Positions 23,726-36,934 of a stretch of DNA of 43,969 nucleotides are shown here, in pieces; the stretch's first letter is position 1, and each line of letters begins with the position of its first letter. Origin of the DNA: Halogeometricum pallidum JCM 14848 (GTDB taxonomy: Archaea > Halobacteriota > Halobacteria > Halobacteriales > Haloferacaceae); assembly GCF_000337095.1 (NCBI RefSeq), contig NZ_AOIV01000023.1, forward strand, positions 57,535 through 101,503, written 5' to 3'. Below the pieces are notes generated by a model. It was not told the DNA's origin. It saw nothing but the letters and a program-made list of their open reading frames with translations, and made no database searches. Made by a program: the position numbers and the translations under genes.

Positions 23726-24880
23726 TCACAGCGGCGTGGCCGAAAACAGCGCGTACGACGCCACGGCCGACAGCGACGGCGTGAGCAACCAAAAGAAGAT
23801 GACGCGGCCGGTCGTCCCGGGGTCGAATAAGTCCGACCCGGCGAGGTCGGTTTCGGACTCCTCGCCGACCGGCGGCACGTCCTCGCGCGTCTCGGCGGTC
23901 AGCGCGTTCACCGACATGCCGGGGGACTTCCCGCTGATGGCCTCGCCGATGGTTACCGTGCGGGTCGCCCGCCCCCATCCGAGTCCGACGATGCACATCG
24001 TCGCCGAAACGGCGAGGCTGGCGGGGATGCCGATGTACGAGAGGAACGTGATGAGCGACGCCGAGACCGTCTCGACGATGAGAGCGGCGAGGATGGGCAG
24101 TTCCGTCAGGTCGTTGCCGACGGTGTCGAGCGTCCGCCGGGCGATGGTGAACGCGCCGAGACCGATGGCGCCCGCGCTGAGGAGGATGCCCTCGTTGATT
24201 CCGAGGGCGCCGTTACCGACGAGGGGGGCGACGGCGTTGGCGGCGTTCGACGCGCCCGCCGAGTACGCCATGTAGCAGGCGATGACGACGACGAGAACCG
24301 TACTGGCCGCCTCGCGGACGGTCGTGTTCGGACCCAGTTTCGGCATCGGGACGCCGTCTCTGTCCAGCTCGACGAGTGCCCCCGGCGAACTGTCGAGTTT
24401 GAGTTTCGCGTCGAGGTAGGGGTAGACGTAGCGGCCGACCATCGCGCACACCCAGAAGGCGATGACGGGTGCGACGATCCACCACGAGACGATTTCGAGC
24501 ATCACGCCCTCGTCGAGCGTTCCCGTGGCGATGCCGAGACCGGCGATGGCGCCGACGGCGGTCATGGAGGTGGAGGCGGGGACGCCGAACGTGTTCGAGA
24601 TGAGCAGCGCGAGGCCGACGAAAAAGAGGACGGCGACGCTCGCTACGAGCGTGAACTCCGACTGCGGGACGATCTGACCGCCCATCGTCTTTATCACTTC
24701 GCGGCCGGCGGTCCACGCGCCGAACAGGGCGAACGCGGTCATCAGCGCGCCCGCGGCGAGTTTGCTGAGGAGGCCGCTGCCGACCGCCGGACCGAAGGCG
24801 ACGCCGGTGGAGGAACCGCCGATGTTGAAGCCGACGAAGACGGCGACGAGGAGGCCGACGATGAGGAGTATTTCGACCAC
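23726..24880 (-). CDS. PiT family inorganic phosphate transporter
   Basis: This 384-residue membrane protein has about ten hydrophobic segments in two related halves. The N-terminal half has [20 protein letters not shown] and [20 protein letters not shown]; the C-terminal half has [20 protein letters not shown] and [20 protein letters not shown]. PiT signatures usually read GxNDxANA. Here the second is GASNAANA and the first is strongly altered (NIGGSSTGV), a form I associate with archaeal members. Transport of phosphate, with Na+ or H+, is the family function; CysP-like sulfate transport is a possible alternative because the same fold serves it and sulfur genes lie next door. It lacks a neighbouring PhoU-like gene. 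Confidence 0.85.
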   Translation of the reverse strand: MVEILLIVGLLVAVFVGFNIGGSSTGVAFGPAVGSGLLSKLAAGALMTAFALFGAWTAGREVIKTMGGQIVPQSEFTLVASVAVLFFVGLALLISNTFGVPASTSMTAVGAIAGLGIATGTLDEGVMLEIVSWWIVAPVIAFWVCAMVGRYVYPYLDAKLKLDSSPGALVELDRDGVPMPKLGPNTTVREAASTVLVVVIACYMAYSAGASNAANAVAPLVGNGALGINEGILLSAGAIGLGAFTIARRTLDTVGNDLTELPILAALIVETVSASLITFLSYIGIPASLAVSATMCIVGLGWGRATRTVTIGEAISGKSPGMSVNALTAETREDVPPVGEESETDLAGSDLFDPGTTGRVIFFWLLTPSLSAVASYALFSATPL

Positions 24881-25042
24881 GAGTTGCGTTCGGTGCTCCG
24901 TCCGTTAAACGTCACCCATTCGGTCGCTGAACCGCGGTCGGGCCGTCGTGCCGGGGAGAACTCCTCGAACTGCCGCGGCCATCGCTCTCCCCTTCGTCGT
25001 CGGTCGTTCTCGCTCGGACAGTCGCTCGGACGGTCCCCCGCC

Positions 25043-26371
25043 TCAGTCCGTCGCCGCCTCGATGGCCTGCGCCAGGTCGGCGACGATGTCTTCGGCGTCC
25101 TCGATACCGACCGAGAGGCGAACCATGTCCGGCGTGACGCCCGCGGCAGCCTGTTCGTCCTCGGTCAACTGCTGGTGGGTCGTCGAGGCGGGGTGGATGA
25201 CGAGCGTCTTCGCGTCGCCGACGTTGGCCAGCAGGGAGGCGAGTTCCACCTCGTTGACGGTTCCGCGGGCGGCCTCGTAGCCGTCCGCGAGGCCGAACGT
25301 AATCATGCCGCCGTATCCCCCTTCCAGATACTTCGACGCCTCCTCGTGCGTCTCGTGCGATTCGAGGCCGGGGTAGTTCACCCACGACACGGCGTCGTGG
25401 TCTTCGAGGAACTCCGCGACGACCATCGCGTTCTCGCAGTGTCTGTTCATCCGCATCGGGAGCGATTCGATCTTTTCGAGCGTATTCCACGCGTCGAACG
25501 GCGACTGAGCGTTACCCAAATCGCGCAAGCCGCGGGCGATGGCCGCGTAGGTGAACGCCGCCTCGCCGAACCGCTCGGAGAAGTCGACGCCGTGGTACGC
25601 CGGGTTCGGCTTCGCTATCTCGGAGTACTTCTCAGCGTGTTCGGTCCACGGGAACGACCCGCCGTCGACGAGGGCGCCGCCGATTGTCGTGCCGGCGCCG
25701 TGAATCCACTTCGTCGTCGACTCCCACACCAGGTCGGCGCCGTGTTCGAGGGGACGGCAGAGGTAGGGGGTCGCGAAGGTGTTGTCGACGAACAGGGGGA
25801 CGCCGTTGTCGTGTGCGACTTCCGACAACCGCTCGAAGTCCGGCGTCACGAGGGCGGGGTTGCCGATGGTCTCGACGTGGACGAACGCGGTGTCCTCGTC
25901 GATGGCCTCGTCGTAGGCGTCGTAATCGAGCGTGTCGACGAATTTGGTCGTGACTCCCCGTCGCTCGACGGTGTGGGTGAGGTAGGTGTACGTCCCGCCG
26001 TACAGTGAGGAGGCGGAGACGATGTTGTCGCCCGCCTCCGCCAGCAGGAAGGTCGCGAGGTCGAACGCCGCCATCCCCGAGGCGGTGGCCGCCGCGCCGA
26101 CGCCGCCCTCGAGCGAGGCGAGTCGCTCCTGCAGCATCGCCACGGTCGGATTCATCAATCGCGAGTAGATGTACCCCTCCTTCTCCAACGCGAACTGGTC
26201 CGCGGCGTCGTCCGCGTCGTCGAAGACGTAGGAGGTGGTCTGGTAGATGGGCGGCGCACGCGCGCCGGTGGCCGCGTCCGGTTCTTGCCCGGCGTGGAGG
26301 CTCCGCGTGCTGAATCCGGGCGTCTCGTTCTCTGCGCTCTCGTCGTCCGCGTGGTCTGTGTCGTCCGCCAT
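25043..26371 (-). CDS. O-acetylhomoserine sulfhydrylase MetY (copy 1)
   Basis: This 442-residue PLP enzyme of the Cys/Met metabolism family makes homocysteine from O-acetylhomoserine and sulfide. Family motifs are [54 protein letters not shown], and the PLP lysine Lys221 in [17 protein letters not shown]. The C-terminus has [20 protein letters not shown] and [17 protein letters not shown]. Its acidic start (about 18 residues) is absent from the paralogue at 28059-29342. Length and the TTHQQL segment fit MetY-type sulfhydrylases rather than shorter cystathionine gamma-synthases. It is the last gene of a probable four-gene run: metY-2, metX, small membrane protein, metY-1. Confidence 0.9.
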   Translation of the reverse strand: MADDTDHADDESAENETPGFSTRSLHAGQEPDAATGARAPPIYQTTSYVFDDADDAADQFALEKEGYIYSRLMNPTVAMLQERLASLEGGVGAAATASGMAAFDLATFLLAEAGDNIVSASSLYGGTYTYLTHTVERRGVTTKFVDTLDYDAYDEAIDEDTAFVHVETIGNPALVTPDFERLSEVAHDNGVPLFVDNTFATPYLCRPLEHGADLVWESTTKWIHGAGTTIGGALVDGGSFPWTEHAEKYSEIAKPNPAYHGVDFSERFGEAAFTYAAIARGLRDLGNAQSPFDAWNTLEKIESLPMRMNRHCENAMVVAEFLEDHDAVSWVNYPGLESHETHEEASKYLEGGYGGMITFGLADGYEAARGTVNEVELASLLANVGDAKTLVIHPASTTHQQLTEDEQAAAGVTPDMVRLSVGIEDAEDIVADLAQAIEAATD

Positions 26372-26419
26372 GCGCGTGGGGACGCGTGACTGGGTGTTAA
26401 AACGACGCGACAGACGGCG

Positions 26420-26797
26420 TCACGCCGCGTCGCCTCGCGGACCGTTCAGCGACGCCCCCGAGAAGAACAGGAGGAAGCCGACGACGCCGGTGACGGCCAC
26501 GACGAGGGGCGAGAACGCGTACAGGACGAGGCCGAGGGCCGCGACGGCGACCAGTAGCGTGCCGACGGTGATGGCCCACGACCGACCGCGGCCCGCGGCG
26601 ACGGCGAGGCCGACGAGGGCGACGACGACGCCCGTGAGACCGATGACGACGAAGACGTTCACCTCGCCGGCGAGGAGGGCGTCCAGCCCTCTCGGAACCG
26701 TCACGGAACCGACGAGCAACCCGTAGTAGGCGACGAACGCACCGACGGCGGCGGCGAGGAGGCCGCCGAGACGACCGAGGAGACGCGCGAGTGACAT
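26420..26797 (-). CDS. Four-helix membrane protein between metX and metY-1
   Basis: This 125-residue protein has four hydrophobic segments: about 8-30 (GRLGGLLAAAVGAFVAYYGL), 46-66 (VNVFVVIGLTGVVVALVGLA), 73-92 (WAITVGTLLVAVAALGLVLY) and 94-113 (FSPLVVAVTGVVGFLLFFSG). Loops are short and the tail is polar. I recognise no family. It lies 51 nt after metX and 48 nt before metY-1 on the same strand. Its place inside a sulfur-assimilation run suggests co-expression, but nothing in the sequence shows transport or enzyme activity. Confidence 0.7.
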   Translation of the reverse strand: MSLARLLGRLGGLLAAAVGAFVAYYGLLVGSVTVPRGLDALLAGEVNVFVVIGLTGVVVALVGLAVAAGRGRSWAITVGTLLVAVAALGLVLYAFSPLVVAVTGVVGFLLFFSGASLNGPRGDAA

Positions 26798-26848
26798 ACC
26801 GGTCCGGTGGTTCGGACGCGGGAAATCGCTTCGGGTCCGAACCGCCGT

Positions 26849-28057
26849 TCACCGACTGAACAGCGAGGAGTGCACCGGCGCGAAGTCCCGGTCGTCCGGC
26901 AGCGACTCGGGTTCTTCTTCGGTGTCGTGGACGGCGCGGCCGTCGACGCCGTCGTCGAGGAAGTCTCGGAGCGGCGGGCCGACCTTCTCGGGTTCGACGA
27001 GGAAGGCGTCGTGGCCGTGGTCGGACTCGACGACGTGGTGGGCGACGGGCGCGTCGAGTTCGCGGAGCGACTCGGCCAGCGACTCGGACTGCTCGGTCGT
27101 GAAGTGCCAATCGCCCGTAAAGGAGAGCAAGAGCGTCTCCCCCTCGAAGGCGGCGAGGGCGTCGGCGTCGTCCTCGTAGCCCTCCGCGAGGTCGTAGTCG
27201 TCCATCGCGCGCGTGAGGTAGAGATAGGAGTTGGCGTCGAAGCGCTCGACGAACTTCTCGGCCTGGTAGTCGAGGTACGACTCCACGTCGCGGTAGGGGA
27301 AGTACGCCGCGGCGGGGTCCGTCGGGAACGACTCCCGTTGGGCGTCGCGGCCGGCGGCCCGCCGGCCGAACTTCCGCTCCATCGACGCCTTCGAGAGGTA
27401 CATCACGTGACCGAGTTGGCGCGCGAGGGCGAGGCCGTCCGTCGGCGGGTCACCGTCGTAGTAGTCGCCGCCGTTCCAGTCCGGGTCGGTGGTGATGGCC
27501 CGCCGGGCGATGGCGTCGAGGGCGAGACACTGCGGGTCGAGGCGGCCGGCGGCGGCGACGACGGCGAGGTGGCGCACGTCGTCCGGATAGCGCTGCGCCC
27601 AGTCGAGGGCGTTCATCCCGCCGACGCTGCCGCCGACGACGGCGTGCAGGCGGCCGACGCCGAGTTCGTCGAGGAGGAGACGCTGGGCGCGCGTCCAGTC
27701 GCCCACCGTGACGGGCGGGAAGTCGGTGCCGTACGGGTCGCCGTCCGGACCCGGAGAGGCGGGGCCGGTCGTCCCGTAGCAGGACCCGGGGACGTTCGCG
27801 CAGACGACGTAGTAGTCGTTCGTGTCGATGGCCTTCCCCGCGCCGACGATGTCGTTCCACCACGCGCGGGCCTGTCCGGCCGTGTTCTCCCCGTAGCCCG
27901 CGACGTTCTGACTGCCGGTGAGGGCGTGACAGACCAGTACCGCGTTGCTTCCGTCGAACTCGCCGTAGGACTCGTAGGCGACGTCGAGCGAGGGGATGTC
28001 CGCGCCGCACTCGAAGTCGAACGCGCCCACGTCGACGGTGCCGCTGTCGGTCTTCAT
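26849..28057 (-). CDS. metX: Homoserine O-acetyltransferase
   Basis: This 402-residue alpha/beta-hydrolase-fold acyltransferase activates homoserine for methionine synthesis. The early motif is [17 protein letters not shown], the oxyanion/substrate region [19 protein letters not shown], and the nucleophile elbow [20 protein letters not shown] with Ser144. The triad is completed by Asp in [11 protein letters not shown] and His in [18 protein letters not shown]. Specificity for acetyl-CoA or succinyl-CoA depends on a few residues and is not certain from sequence, but pairing with MetY favours acetyl. ATG 28057 begins 1 nt after the upstream metY-2 stop, so the pair is surely one transcript. Confidence 0.94.
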   Translation of the reverse strand: MKTDSGTVDVGAFDFECGADIPSLDVAYESYGEFDGSNAVLVCHALTGSQNVAGYGENTAGQARAWWNDIVGAGKAIDTNDYYVVCANVPGSCYGTTGPASPGPDGDPYGTDFPPVTVGDWTRAQRLLLDELGVGRLHAVVGGSVGGMNALDWAQRYPDDVRHLAVVAAAGRLDPQCLALDAIARRAITTDPDWNGGDYYDGDPPTDGLALARQLGHVMYLSKASMERKFGRRAAGRDAQRESFPTDPAAAYFPYRDVESYLDYQAEKFVERFDANSYLYLTRAMDDYDLAEGYEDDADALAAFEGETLLLSFTGDWHFTTEQSESLAESLRELDAPVAHHVVESDHGHDAFLVEPEKVGPPLRDFLDDGVDGRAVHDTEEEPESLPDDRDFAPVHSSLFSR

Positions 28058-28058
28058 C

Positions 28059-29342
28059 TTACCGCGTCGCCTCCGCGGCCCGGCGAATCGATTCGTCCAG
28101 GTCGGCGACGATGTCTTCCGAATCTTCGATGCCGACCGAGAGGCGGAGCATGTCGGGGCCGACGCCCGCGGCGCGTTGCTCGTCGGCGCTCAACTGCGCG
28201 TGCGTCGTGGATGCAGGGTGGATGACGAGCGTCTTCGCGTCGCCGATGTTGGCGAGGAAGGAGGCGAGTTCGGTGTTCTCGCAGGTGCGCTTGGCCGCCT
28301 CGTAGCCGTCCGCGAGGCCGAAGGTGACCATGCCGCCGTACCCGCGTTCCAGATACTCGCCGGCGTTGTCGTGCGTCGGGTGGTCCTCGAACCCCGGATA
28401 CGACACCCACGCCACGTCGTCGTGGTCGCGGAGGGAGGCGGCCACCTCGCGGGCGTTCGCGCAGTGTTTCTCCATCCGGAGCGGCAGGGTCTCGACCCCC
28501 TGAATCGTCTGCCAGGCGTCGAAGGGCGACTGCTGGTTCCCGAGCGTTCGGAGCGAACGTTGGCGCGCCGCCATTGCGAACGCCCGGTCGCCGAACCGTT
28601 CGGTGAAGTCGACGCCGAAAGCGGGGTTCTCCCCCGAGAGTTCGTCGTAGTCGGCGTGCTCCCAGGGGAACGTCCCGCCGTCGACGAGGACGCCCCCCAC
28701 CGTCGTCCCCGACCCGTGGATCCACTTCGTCGTCGACTCCCAGACGATGTCCGCGCCGTGTTCGAGGGGTCGACAGAGATACGGCGTCGCGAACGTGTTG
28801 TCGACGACCAGCGGGGCGCGCGCCTCGTGGGCGATATCGGCCAGACGCTCGAAGTCCGGCGTCTTCAGCGAGGGGTTGGCGATGGTCTCGACGTGAACGA
28901 ACGCGGTGTCCTCGTCGACGGCCTCCTCGTAGGCGTCGTAGTCGAGGGTGTCCACGACGCGCGTCTCGACGCCGCGGCGCGAGGCCATCTTCGTGAGGTA
29001 CGTCGAGGTGCCGCCGTACATGTCGGCCGACGCGACGACGTTGTCGCCGACGGACGCGAGGATGCTCGCGGCGGCGTCGAAGGCGGCCATGCCGGAGGCG
29101 GTGGCGACGGCGCCGACGCCCGATTCGAGCGCCGCCAATCGGTCTTCGAGCACGCGCGTCGTCGGGTTCGAGATGCGCGAGTAGACGTCGCCCTCGGCGT
29201 CGAGAGCGTACAGGTCGGCGGCGCGGTCGGCGTCCTCGAACAGGTACGAGGTGGTCTGGTAGATGGGCGGCGCGCGCGACCCGGTCGTAGAATCCGGCTC
29301 CTGCCCGGCGTGGAGGCTCCGGGTGTGGAACCCGTGTGTCAT
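28059..29342 (-). CDS. O-acetylhomoserine sulfhydrylase MetY (copy 2)
   Basis: This 427-residue paralogue of the 25043-26371 gene is similar along its whole length: [43 protein letters not shown] Lys206 in [17 protein letters not shown], and [20 protein letters not shown] at the C-terminus. It heads the metX run. Loop differences lie in the tetramer and active-site entrance ([19 protein letters not shown] versus the copy-1 FPWTEHAEKYSEIAKPNPAY), which may alter the nucleophile or partner. One copy may use sulfide and the other a different thiol or a carrier-bound sulfur; this is inference. A good TATA box lies about 30 nt upstream. Confidence 0.9.
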   Translation of the reverse strand: MTHGFHTRSLHAGQEPDSTTGSRAPPIYQTTSYLFEDADRAADLYALDAEGDVYSRISNPTTRVLEDRLAALESGVGAVATASGMAAFDAAASILASVGDNVVASADMYGGTSTYLTKMASRRGVETRVVDTLDYDAYEEAVDEDTAFVHVETIANPSLKTPDFERLADIAHEARAPLVVDNTFATPYLCRPLEHGADIVWESTTKWIHGSGTTVGGVLVDGGTFPWEHADYDELSGENPAFGVDFTERFGDRAFAMAARQRSLRTLGNQQSPFDAWQTIQGVETLPLRMEKHCANAREVAASLRDHDDVAWVSYPGFEDHPTHDNAGEYLERGYGGMVTFGLADGYEAAKRTCENTELASFLANIGDAKTLVIHPASTTHAQLSADEQRAAGVGPDMLRLSVGIEDSEDIVADLDESIRRAAEATR

Positions 29343-29370
29343 GTACTACACGCATATTCCTCGTGAGAGA

Positions 29371-29375
29371 TATAA
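29371..29375 (-). promoter_or_regulatory. TATA box of the metY-metX operon
   Basis: TTATA on the minus strand (inside GGTTATATCTC) is centred about 30 nt before ATG 29342, predicting a leaderless or near-leaderless transcript. The plus-strand HEAT-protein gene starts at 29453, so this 110-nt spacer holds divergent promoters. Confidence 0.65.
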
Positions 29376-29452
29376 CCTGCGGTTACGGTAGCCGACGACG
29401 GCGAGTCGGGCGCACCGAAGTGTTTTTTCGCTCCGCAGAACGTCTCCGACTC

Positions 29453-31822
29453 ATGTCGAATCAAACGGGCGCGGTGGACGCCCGAATCGAGGTGGGGTAC
29501 GACGCCGCGGTGTACGAACGACTCCGCGGCGGGGAGTCGAATCCCGACGCGGTCGTCCGGGTGGTGGCCGACGGTCGGGAACTGACGCGCGGGCGCGACG
29601 GCCTCCGTCGGCACTGCGCCCGACTGCTCGACGCCGCGGAGTCGGTGCTCGCCGACGACCCCGCGACCGTCGAGTGCTACGGGGGCGGCGGACGGTACCG
29701 CCTCGTCCCGGCGGGCGAGAGTGTCCGGATCGTCCCGGACGCCGACCGGCGGACGGACGCGGAGGGAGGAACGACGGGCGTCGGGTCGGAGCGCGCGGAA
29801 ATGAACTCGGACGGGGACGGAGACGCGGACGGGGAAACGGGCGTCACCGTCGACCGGGAGGAGTTCCTGACGGAGATACTGCGGACGGCCGAGACGTTCT
29901 GCGACGTGGCCGTCGGAGCGAATCCCGCGCTGGCGGCGGACGTCGCCCCGATGCGCGAACGCGTCGGCGCCGCCCGCGTCGCCGCCGCGGGGTTCGGGGA
30001 GTGGGGCCTGCCCGTCCGCCTCCTCGACGCCGTTCCGGAGACGGCGTACGGCGGGACGGTGTACGCCCAGACGGCCGTCGTCGCCGCCGGCGACGCTCGC
30101 TTCGGCGCCTTCGACGGCGAGACGCTGGCCGACGACTGCGCGCGCGACGCGCCGGCCGCCGCCCGAATCTGGCTCTCGGACGTCGAGGCGGTCGCCCGCG
30201 GCGACGGCGTCGGACGGCACGTCGAACCGAACCCGGACGCCCTCGTCTGGCACGACCACGCCTTCGCCGGCGAGGTCGTCTCCGTCGGACCGATTCCGGC
30301 GTCAGCGCGCACGCCTGCCGACCGCGCCCCCGAGCGGTACGCACTGCTGCACGTCGGCGCGGGCACCGTGGCGTTCGACCCCGACGAGGTCGAAACTGGA
30401 GCGGAAGGAAAAACGGTCGCCGCGGGTGACCGCCTCCGCCTCCACGCCTCGCGCGTCCACCTGAGCGACATCGACGTCACCGACGCGCCGTCGCTGACCG
30501 ACCGGTCGGACGCGTCGCTCCGCGACTCGCTGTCGGACCCCTCGCGCCGCGCCGCCGCCGCCGCGGAACTCGCCCGGCGCGGGGACGACGACGCCGTGGC
30601 CGCCCTCGTCAACTGTCTCCGAACCGACCCGCCGATGGCGGACCGCCGCGCTCTCGTCCGCGCGTTGGACGTGCTGGACGACCGGGCGGCCGTACCGGGA
30701 CTCGTCGACCGACTGGCCGACCCCGACCCGGACGTGCGCCGGGCCGTCGCGGCCGCCCTCGCCACCGTCGGCGACCCCGAGGCGATGGACCCGCTACTGG
30801 CCGCCGTGCGCTCGGAGTCCGACGCCGCCACGCGCCGCGCCATCGCCCGCGCGGCCCGCGACGTGGACCCGACGAACGCCCTCGATTACTTCGCCAGCCT
30901 CGTCAGAACCGACACCGACCCGGAGGTACGCGAGACCGTCGTCCGCGTCCTCAGCGGGACGCGGAGCGTCCACGCGGAGGCCCTCGTCGTGGAGGCGCTG
31001 GACGACCCGGACACCGCCGTCGCCTGCGAGGCCATCGACGCGGTCCGGTGGCTCACCGACGAGCGACCCGTGGGCGGCCTCCTGCGCCGTCTCATGGACG
31101 ACGACCCGACGGTCAGAGTCGCCGCCGCCGGCGCCTTCGTCGAACTCGGCGCGCGCGCCTCCGACTACCACGACGGCGGGGCGTTCGGCCCGGAGACGCG
31201 GACGCGCGTGGTCCGCTCGCTGCTCGAACGGTTGGACGACGAGAGCGCCGCCGTCAGGGCGACGGCGATAGAGGCGCTCGGGTCGCAGGCGCACCCCGAG
31301 TCGGTCGCGCCCCTGTGCGACGCCTACGACGAGGACGAGGAGTGCCGGCCGAGCGTCGTCGACGCCCTCGGCCGCATCGGCGACCCGCGGGCCATCCCCA
31401 CGGTCGTCGCCGCACTCGACGACGACCGACCGGGCGTCCGCCGCCGCGCCTGTCGCGCCTGCGCCCGTCTCAGCACCAAGGCGGGCATTGGCCGGCTCTG
31501 CCGCCTCGCTCGCGACGACCCGAGCCCGGCCGTCCGCGTCGAGGCCGTGGAGACACTCGGCCGCGTCGGCAACGACCGCGACGAGGTGTTCGACGCGCTG
31601 GAGGCCATCCTCGACGTCCGGGAGGCGAACGCCGACGCGTGCGGGGCCGAGCGGGACCGCTCCTCGGCGTTCGGAGGCGCCGACAACGCGGACCTCCGCT
31701 GGGAGGCGGTAACGGCCCTCGGGCGACTCGACCACCCGCGCTCGCGGTTCCTCCTCCGGTGGGTGGCCGAGGAGGACCCCGACGACTCGGTCAGAGACCG
31801 GGCGCGCAGTCGGTTAGAGTAG
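29453..31822 (+). CDS. HEAT-repeat (PBS lyase-like repeat) protein
   Basis: This 789-residue protein starts MSNQTGAVDARIEVGYDAAV. ATG 29453 is preferred to the frame's upstream start because a T-rich TATA-like patch lies 27 nt before it. Residues 1-360 form an unassigned N-terminal part with DAAVYERLRGGESNPDAVVR, ECYGGGGRYRLVPAGESVRI and a loop of Asp/Gly residues. From about 365 on, about ten HEAT/armadillo-type repeats appear, with hallmarks AVPGLVDRLADPDPDVRRAV, VGDPEAMDPLLAAVRSESDA and IPTVVAALDDDRPGVRRRAC. Such repeats build solenoid scaffolds for protein binding; lyase activity on phycobilins is not expected. No partner is indicated by context. A MITE is inserted 10 nt after its stop. 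Confidence 0.85.
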   Translation: MSNQTGAVDARIEVGYDAAVYERLRGGESNPDAVVRVVADGRELTRGRDGLRRHCARLLDAAESVLADDPATVECYGGGGRYRLVPAGESVRIVPDADRRTDAEGGTTGVGSERAEMNSDGDGDADGETGVTVDREEFLTEILRTAETFCDVAVGANPALAADVAPMRERVGAARVAAAGFGEWGLPVRLLDAVPETAYGGTVYAQTAVVAAGDARFGAFDGETLADDCARDAPAAARIWLSDVEAVARGDGVGRHVEPNPDALVWHDHAFAGEVVSVGPIPASARTPADRAPERYALLHVGAGTVAFDPDEVETGAEGKTVAAGDRLRLHASRVHLSDIDVTDAPSLTDRSDASLRDSLSDPSRRAAAAAELARRGDDDAVAALVNCLRTDPPMADRRALVRALDVLDDRAAVPGLVDRLADPDPDVRRAVAAALATVGDPEAMDPLLAAVRSESDAATRRAIARAARDVDPTNALDYFASLVRTDTDPEVRETVVRVLSGTRSVHAEALVVEALDDPDTAVACEAIDAVRWLTDERPVGGLLRRLMDDDPTVRVAAAGAFVELGARASDYHDGGAFGPETRTRVVRSLLERLDDESAAVRATAIEALGSQAHPESVAPLCDAYDEDEECRPSVVDALGRIGDPRAIPTVVAALDDDRPGVRRRACRACARLSTKAGIGRLCRLARDDPSPAVRVEAVETLGRVGNDRDEVFDALEAILDVREANADACGAERDRSSAFGGADNADLRWEAVTALGRLDHPRSRFLLRWVAEEDPDDSVRDRARSRLE

Positions 31823-31824
31823 CG

Positions 31825-31832
31825 AAGGAGAG
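31825..31832. repeat. Target-site duplication, left copy
   Basis: AAGGAGAG directly abuts the left end of the MITE and is repeated exactly at 31958-31965, abutting its right end. Eight bases is the duplication length of IS6-family elements. Confidence 0.85.
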
Positions 31833-35497
<3,665 letters not shown>

Positions 35498-35531
35498 TCG
35501 GTCGGTCCGGCCGGCCGTTTGAACGGAACTG

Positions 35532-35548
35532 ATTCAAGTTATTTGAAT
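35532..35548. promoter_or_regulatory. AT-rich inverted repeat upstream of the DUF7344-DICT operon
   Basis: ATTCAA (35532-35537) and TTGAAT (35543-35548) form a perfect inverted repeat with a 5-nt spacer (GTTAT), in a GC-rich setting. It lies 35 nt after the ligA stop and 133 nt before the next gene. It could be an operator for the following regulator operon or part of a ligA 3' end. Confidence 0.45.
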
Positions 35549-35680
35549 ATCTCAGAATAGCGCCGGAGACCGGGTTTCCACCGGGTGAGTGCCCGCCTCT
35601 AACGTTTCACTTTCTTACGATTTCCGGTGGTTTGAAGCGGTCTGACAGCGAATGCACAGTTCGGTACGAGATTGACAGAG

Positions 35681-36085
35681 ATGATTGACGACGATTCGGC
35701 TCTCTCGGAGTACGAGGGCTACGACTGGGAGAGTCTCTCGGGCGTCCCGTCACCCGACGCGCTGTTTCGGGTACTCTCGCACCGTCGCAGGCGACGCATC
35801 CTGTGGTTCCTTCTAGAACGTCCGGAGACGACGGTCGGGGAGCTAGCCGACATCTTAGTGGGGTGGGAACTGGACGACGAGGACGGCACCGCCGGCCCGG
35901 ATAAACACGAGCGCGTGCTGGTCGCACTCCACCACAACCACCTCCCGATGCTCGCCGAGAGCGACCTCGTGGAGTACGACATCGAGACGGGCGCGGTGCG
36001 GTTCTCGTCGCCGCCGGAGCCGATAACGGTGCTCATCAAGTTCAGCTACCAGTACGAGCGGGCCGTCGCCGGCCGGAGGACGTGA
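35681..36085 (+). CDS. DUF7344-type winged-helix regulator
   Basis: This 134-residue protein has the winged-helix pattern of the haloarchaeal DUF7344 family: SPDALFRVLSHRRRRRILWF, LLERPETTVGELADILVGWE, then ERVLVALHHNHLPMLAESDL and VEYDIETGAVRFSS. The family often acts as an autonomous small regulator or occurs with sensor proteins. ATG 35681 is preferred to the TTG three codons upstream. Ten nucleotides separate it from the DICT gene, so both form an operon: the winged helix as DNA-binding part, the DICT protein as probable sensor. A second member lies at 39480-39896. Confidence 0.78.
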   Translation: MIDDDSALSEYEGYDWESLSGVPSPDALFRVLSHRRRRRILWFLLERPETTVGELADILVGWELDDEDGTAGPDKHERVLVALHHNHLPMLAESDLVEYDIETGAVRFSSPPEPITVLIKFSYQYERAVAGRRT

Positions 36086-36095
36086 GGGACCCGAG

Positions 36096-36836
36096 ATGGC
36101 AAGCGACGACGCGGCGGGTCTGAGGGCGATACTGGATGCGGCCGAGCGACGCCGAAAGTCAGTCACGTACTACGCGCCGGAGGCCGGCGACCTCATCGAA
36201 CGGCTGGACACTCGGAACCTCGACGTCGAGTTCCGAGCGATTCCGCCGCGCGGACCCGAACCGTTCCTCATCGTCCGGGCGGGCGGACAGTTCCGGGGGG
36301 CGATGCCCGTCGAAGCGCTCCGCGAACACGTCGGCTGGTCCCGAAACCGGCGCGGCGAGATGGACGAGCACTCCGAGGCATACGCTATCATCGTCGAATT
36401 GCTGGACGACACGGTGTTCGCGTCACTGTCGAAACGCCAACTGCTGTTGACCGTGCGGGAGTTCGAGGACCGCGCGTGGCGGGTGGGGAACGGGGTGTTG
36501 CACACGGGGTTCCAGTCGGCGACGGCGTTCGCTCCCCAGCGGGGGCTGTACCGGGAGTTGGCCGCCGAAACGGCGCTGGACGTGCACATCTACGTCGCGG
36601 ACGGGGAGCGGGTCGAACCGCTCGATGAACCGAACGCGACGCTGCACACCGAACCCGCCGAGGAGATCGGTCGCTACTGGTTTCTCGTGTTCGACGGCGG
36701 CGAGGAGCGCGAACAGGGGGTGGCGCTCGTCGCCGAACAGCGGCCGGACGAAACCTTTCGCGGCGTCTGGACGTACGACCCGGACCTCGTCGACCGGGCG
36801 CTGTCGCTGCTCCCGTCGGTCGACGGAGACCGGTGA
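36096..36836 (+). CDS. DICT sensory domain protein
   Basis: This 246-residue protein matches the DICT domain (found in diguanylate cyclases and two-component systems). After a short N-terminal region (RKSVTYYAPEAGDLIERLDT, PFLIVRAGGQFRGAMPVEAL) come the hallmarks LSKRQLLLTVREFEDRAWRV, VLHTGFQSATAF and LYRELAAETALDVHIYVADG. They end in a strand-rich part with WFLVFDGGEEREQGVALVAE and FRGVWTYDPDLVDRALSLLP. Known DICT proteins are thought to sense light or other stimuli and pass a signal to partners; the stimulus is unknown here. It is encoded 10 nt downstream of the DUF7344 gene. Confidence 0.8.
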   Translation: MASDDAAGLRAILDAAERRRKSVTYYAPEAGDLIERLDTRNLDVEFRAIPPRGPEPFLIVRAGGQFRGAMPVEALREHVGWSRNRRGEMDEHSEAYAIIVELLDDTVFASLSKRQLLLTVREFEDRAWRVGNGVLHTGFQSATAFAPQRGLYRELAAETALDVHIYVADGERVEPLDEPNATLHTEPAEEIGRYWFLVFDGGEEREQGVALVAEQRPDETFRGVWTYDPDLVDRALSLLPSVDGDR

Positions 36837-36934
36837 GAAGCAGCGCACGACGCGATACGGTCTTTCGACGGATCGGTAAAGAGAGCGGACAGTCGGGAGA
36901 GAACTCGCGAAAAGGACTCTGACGCGTCTCGGAT

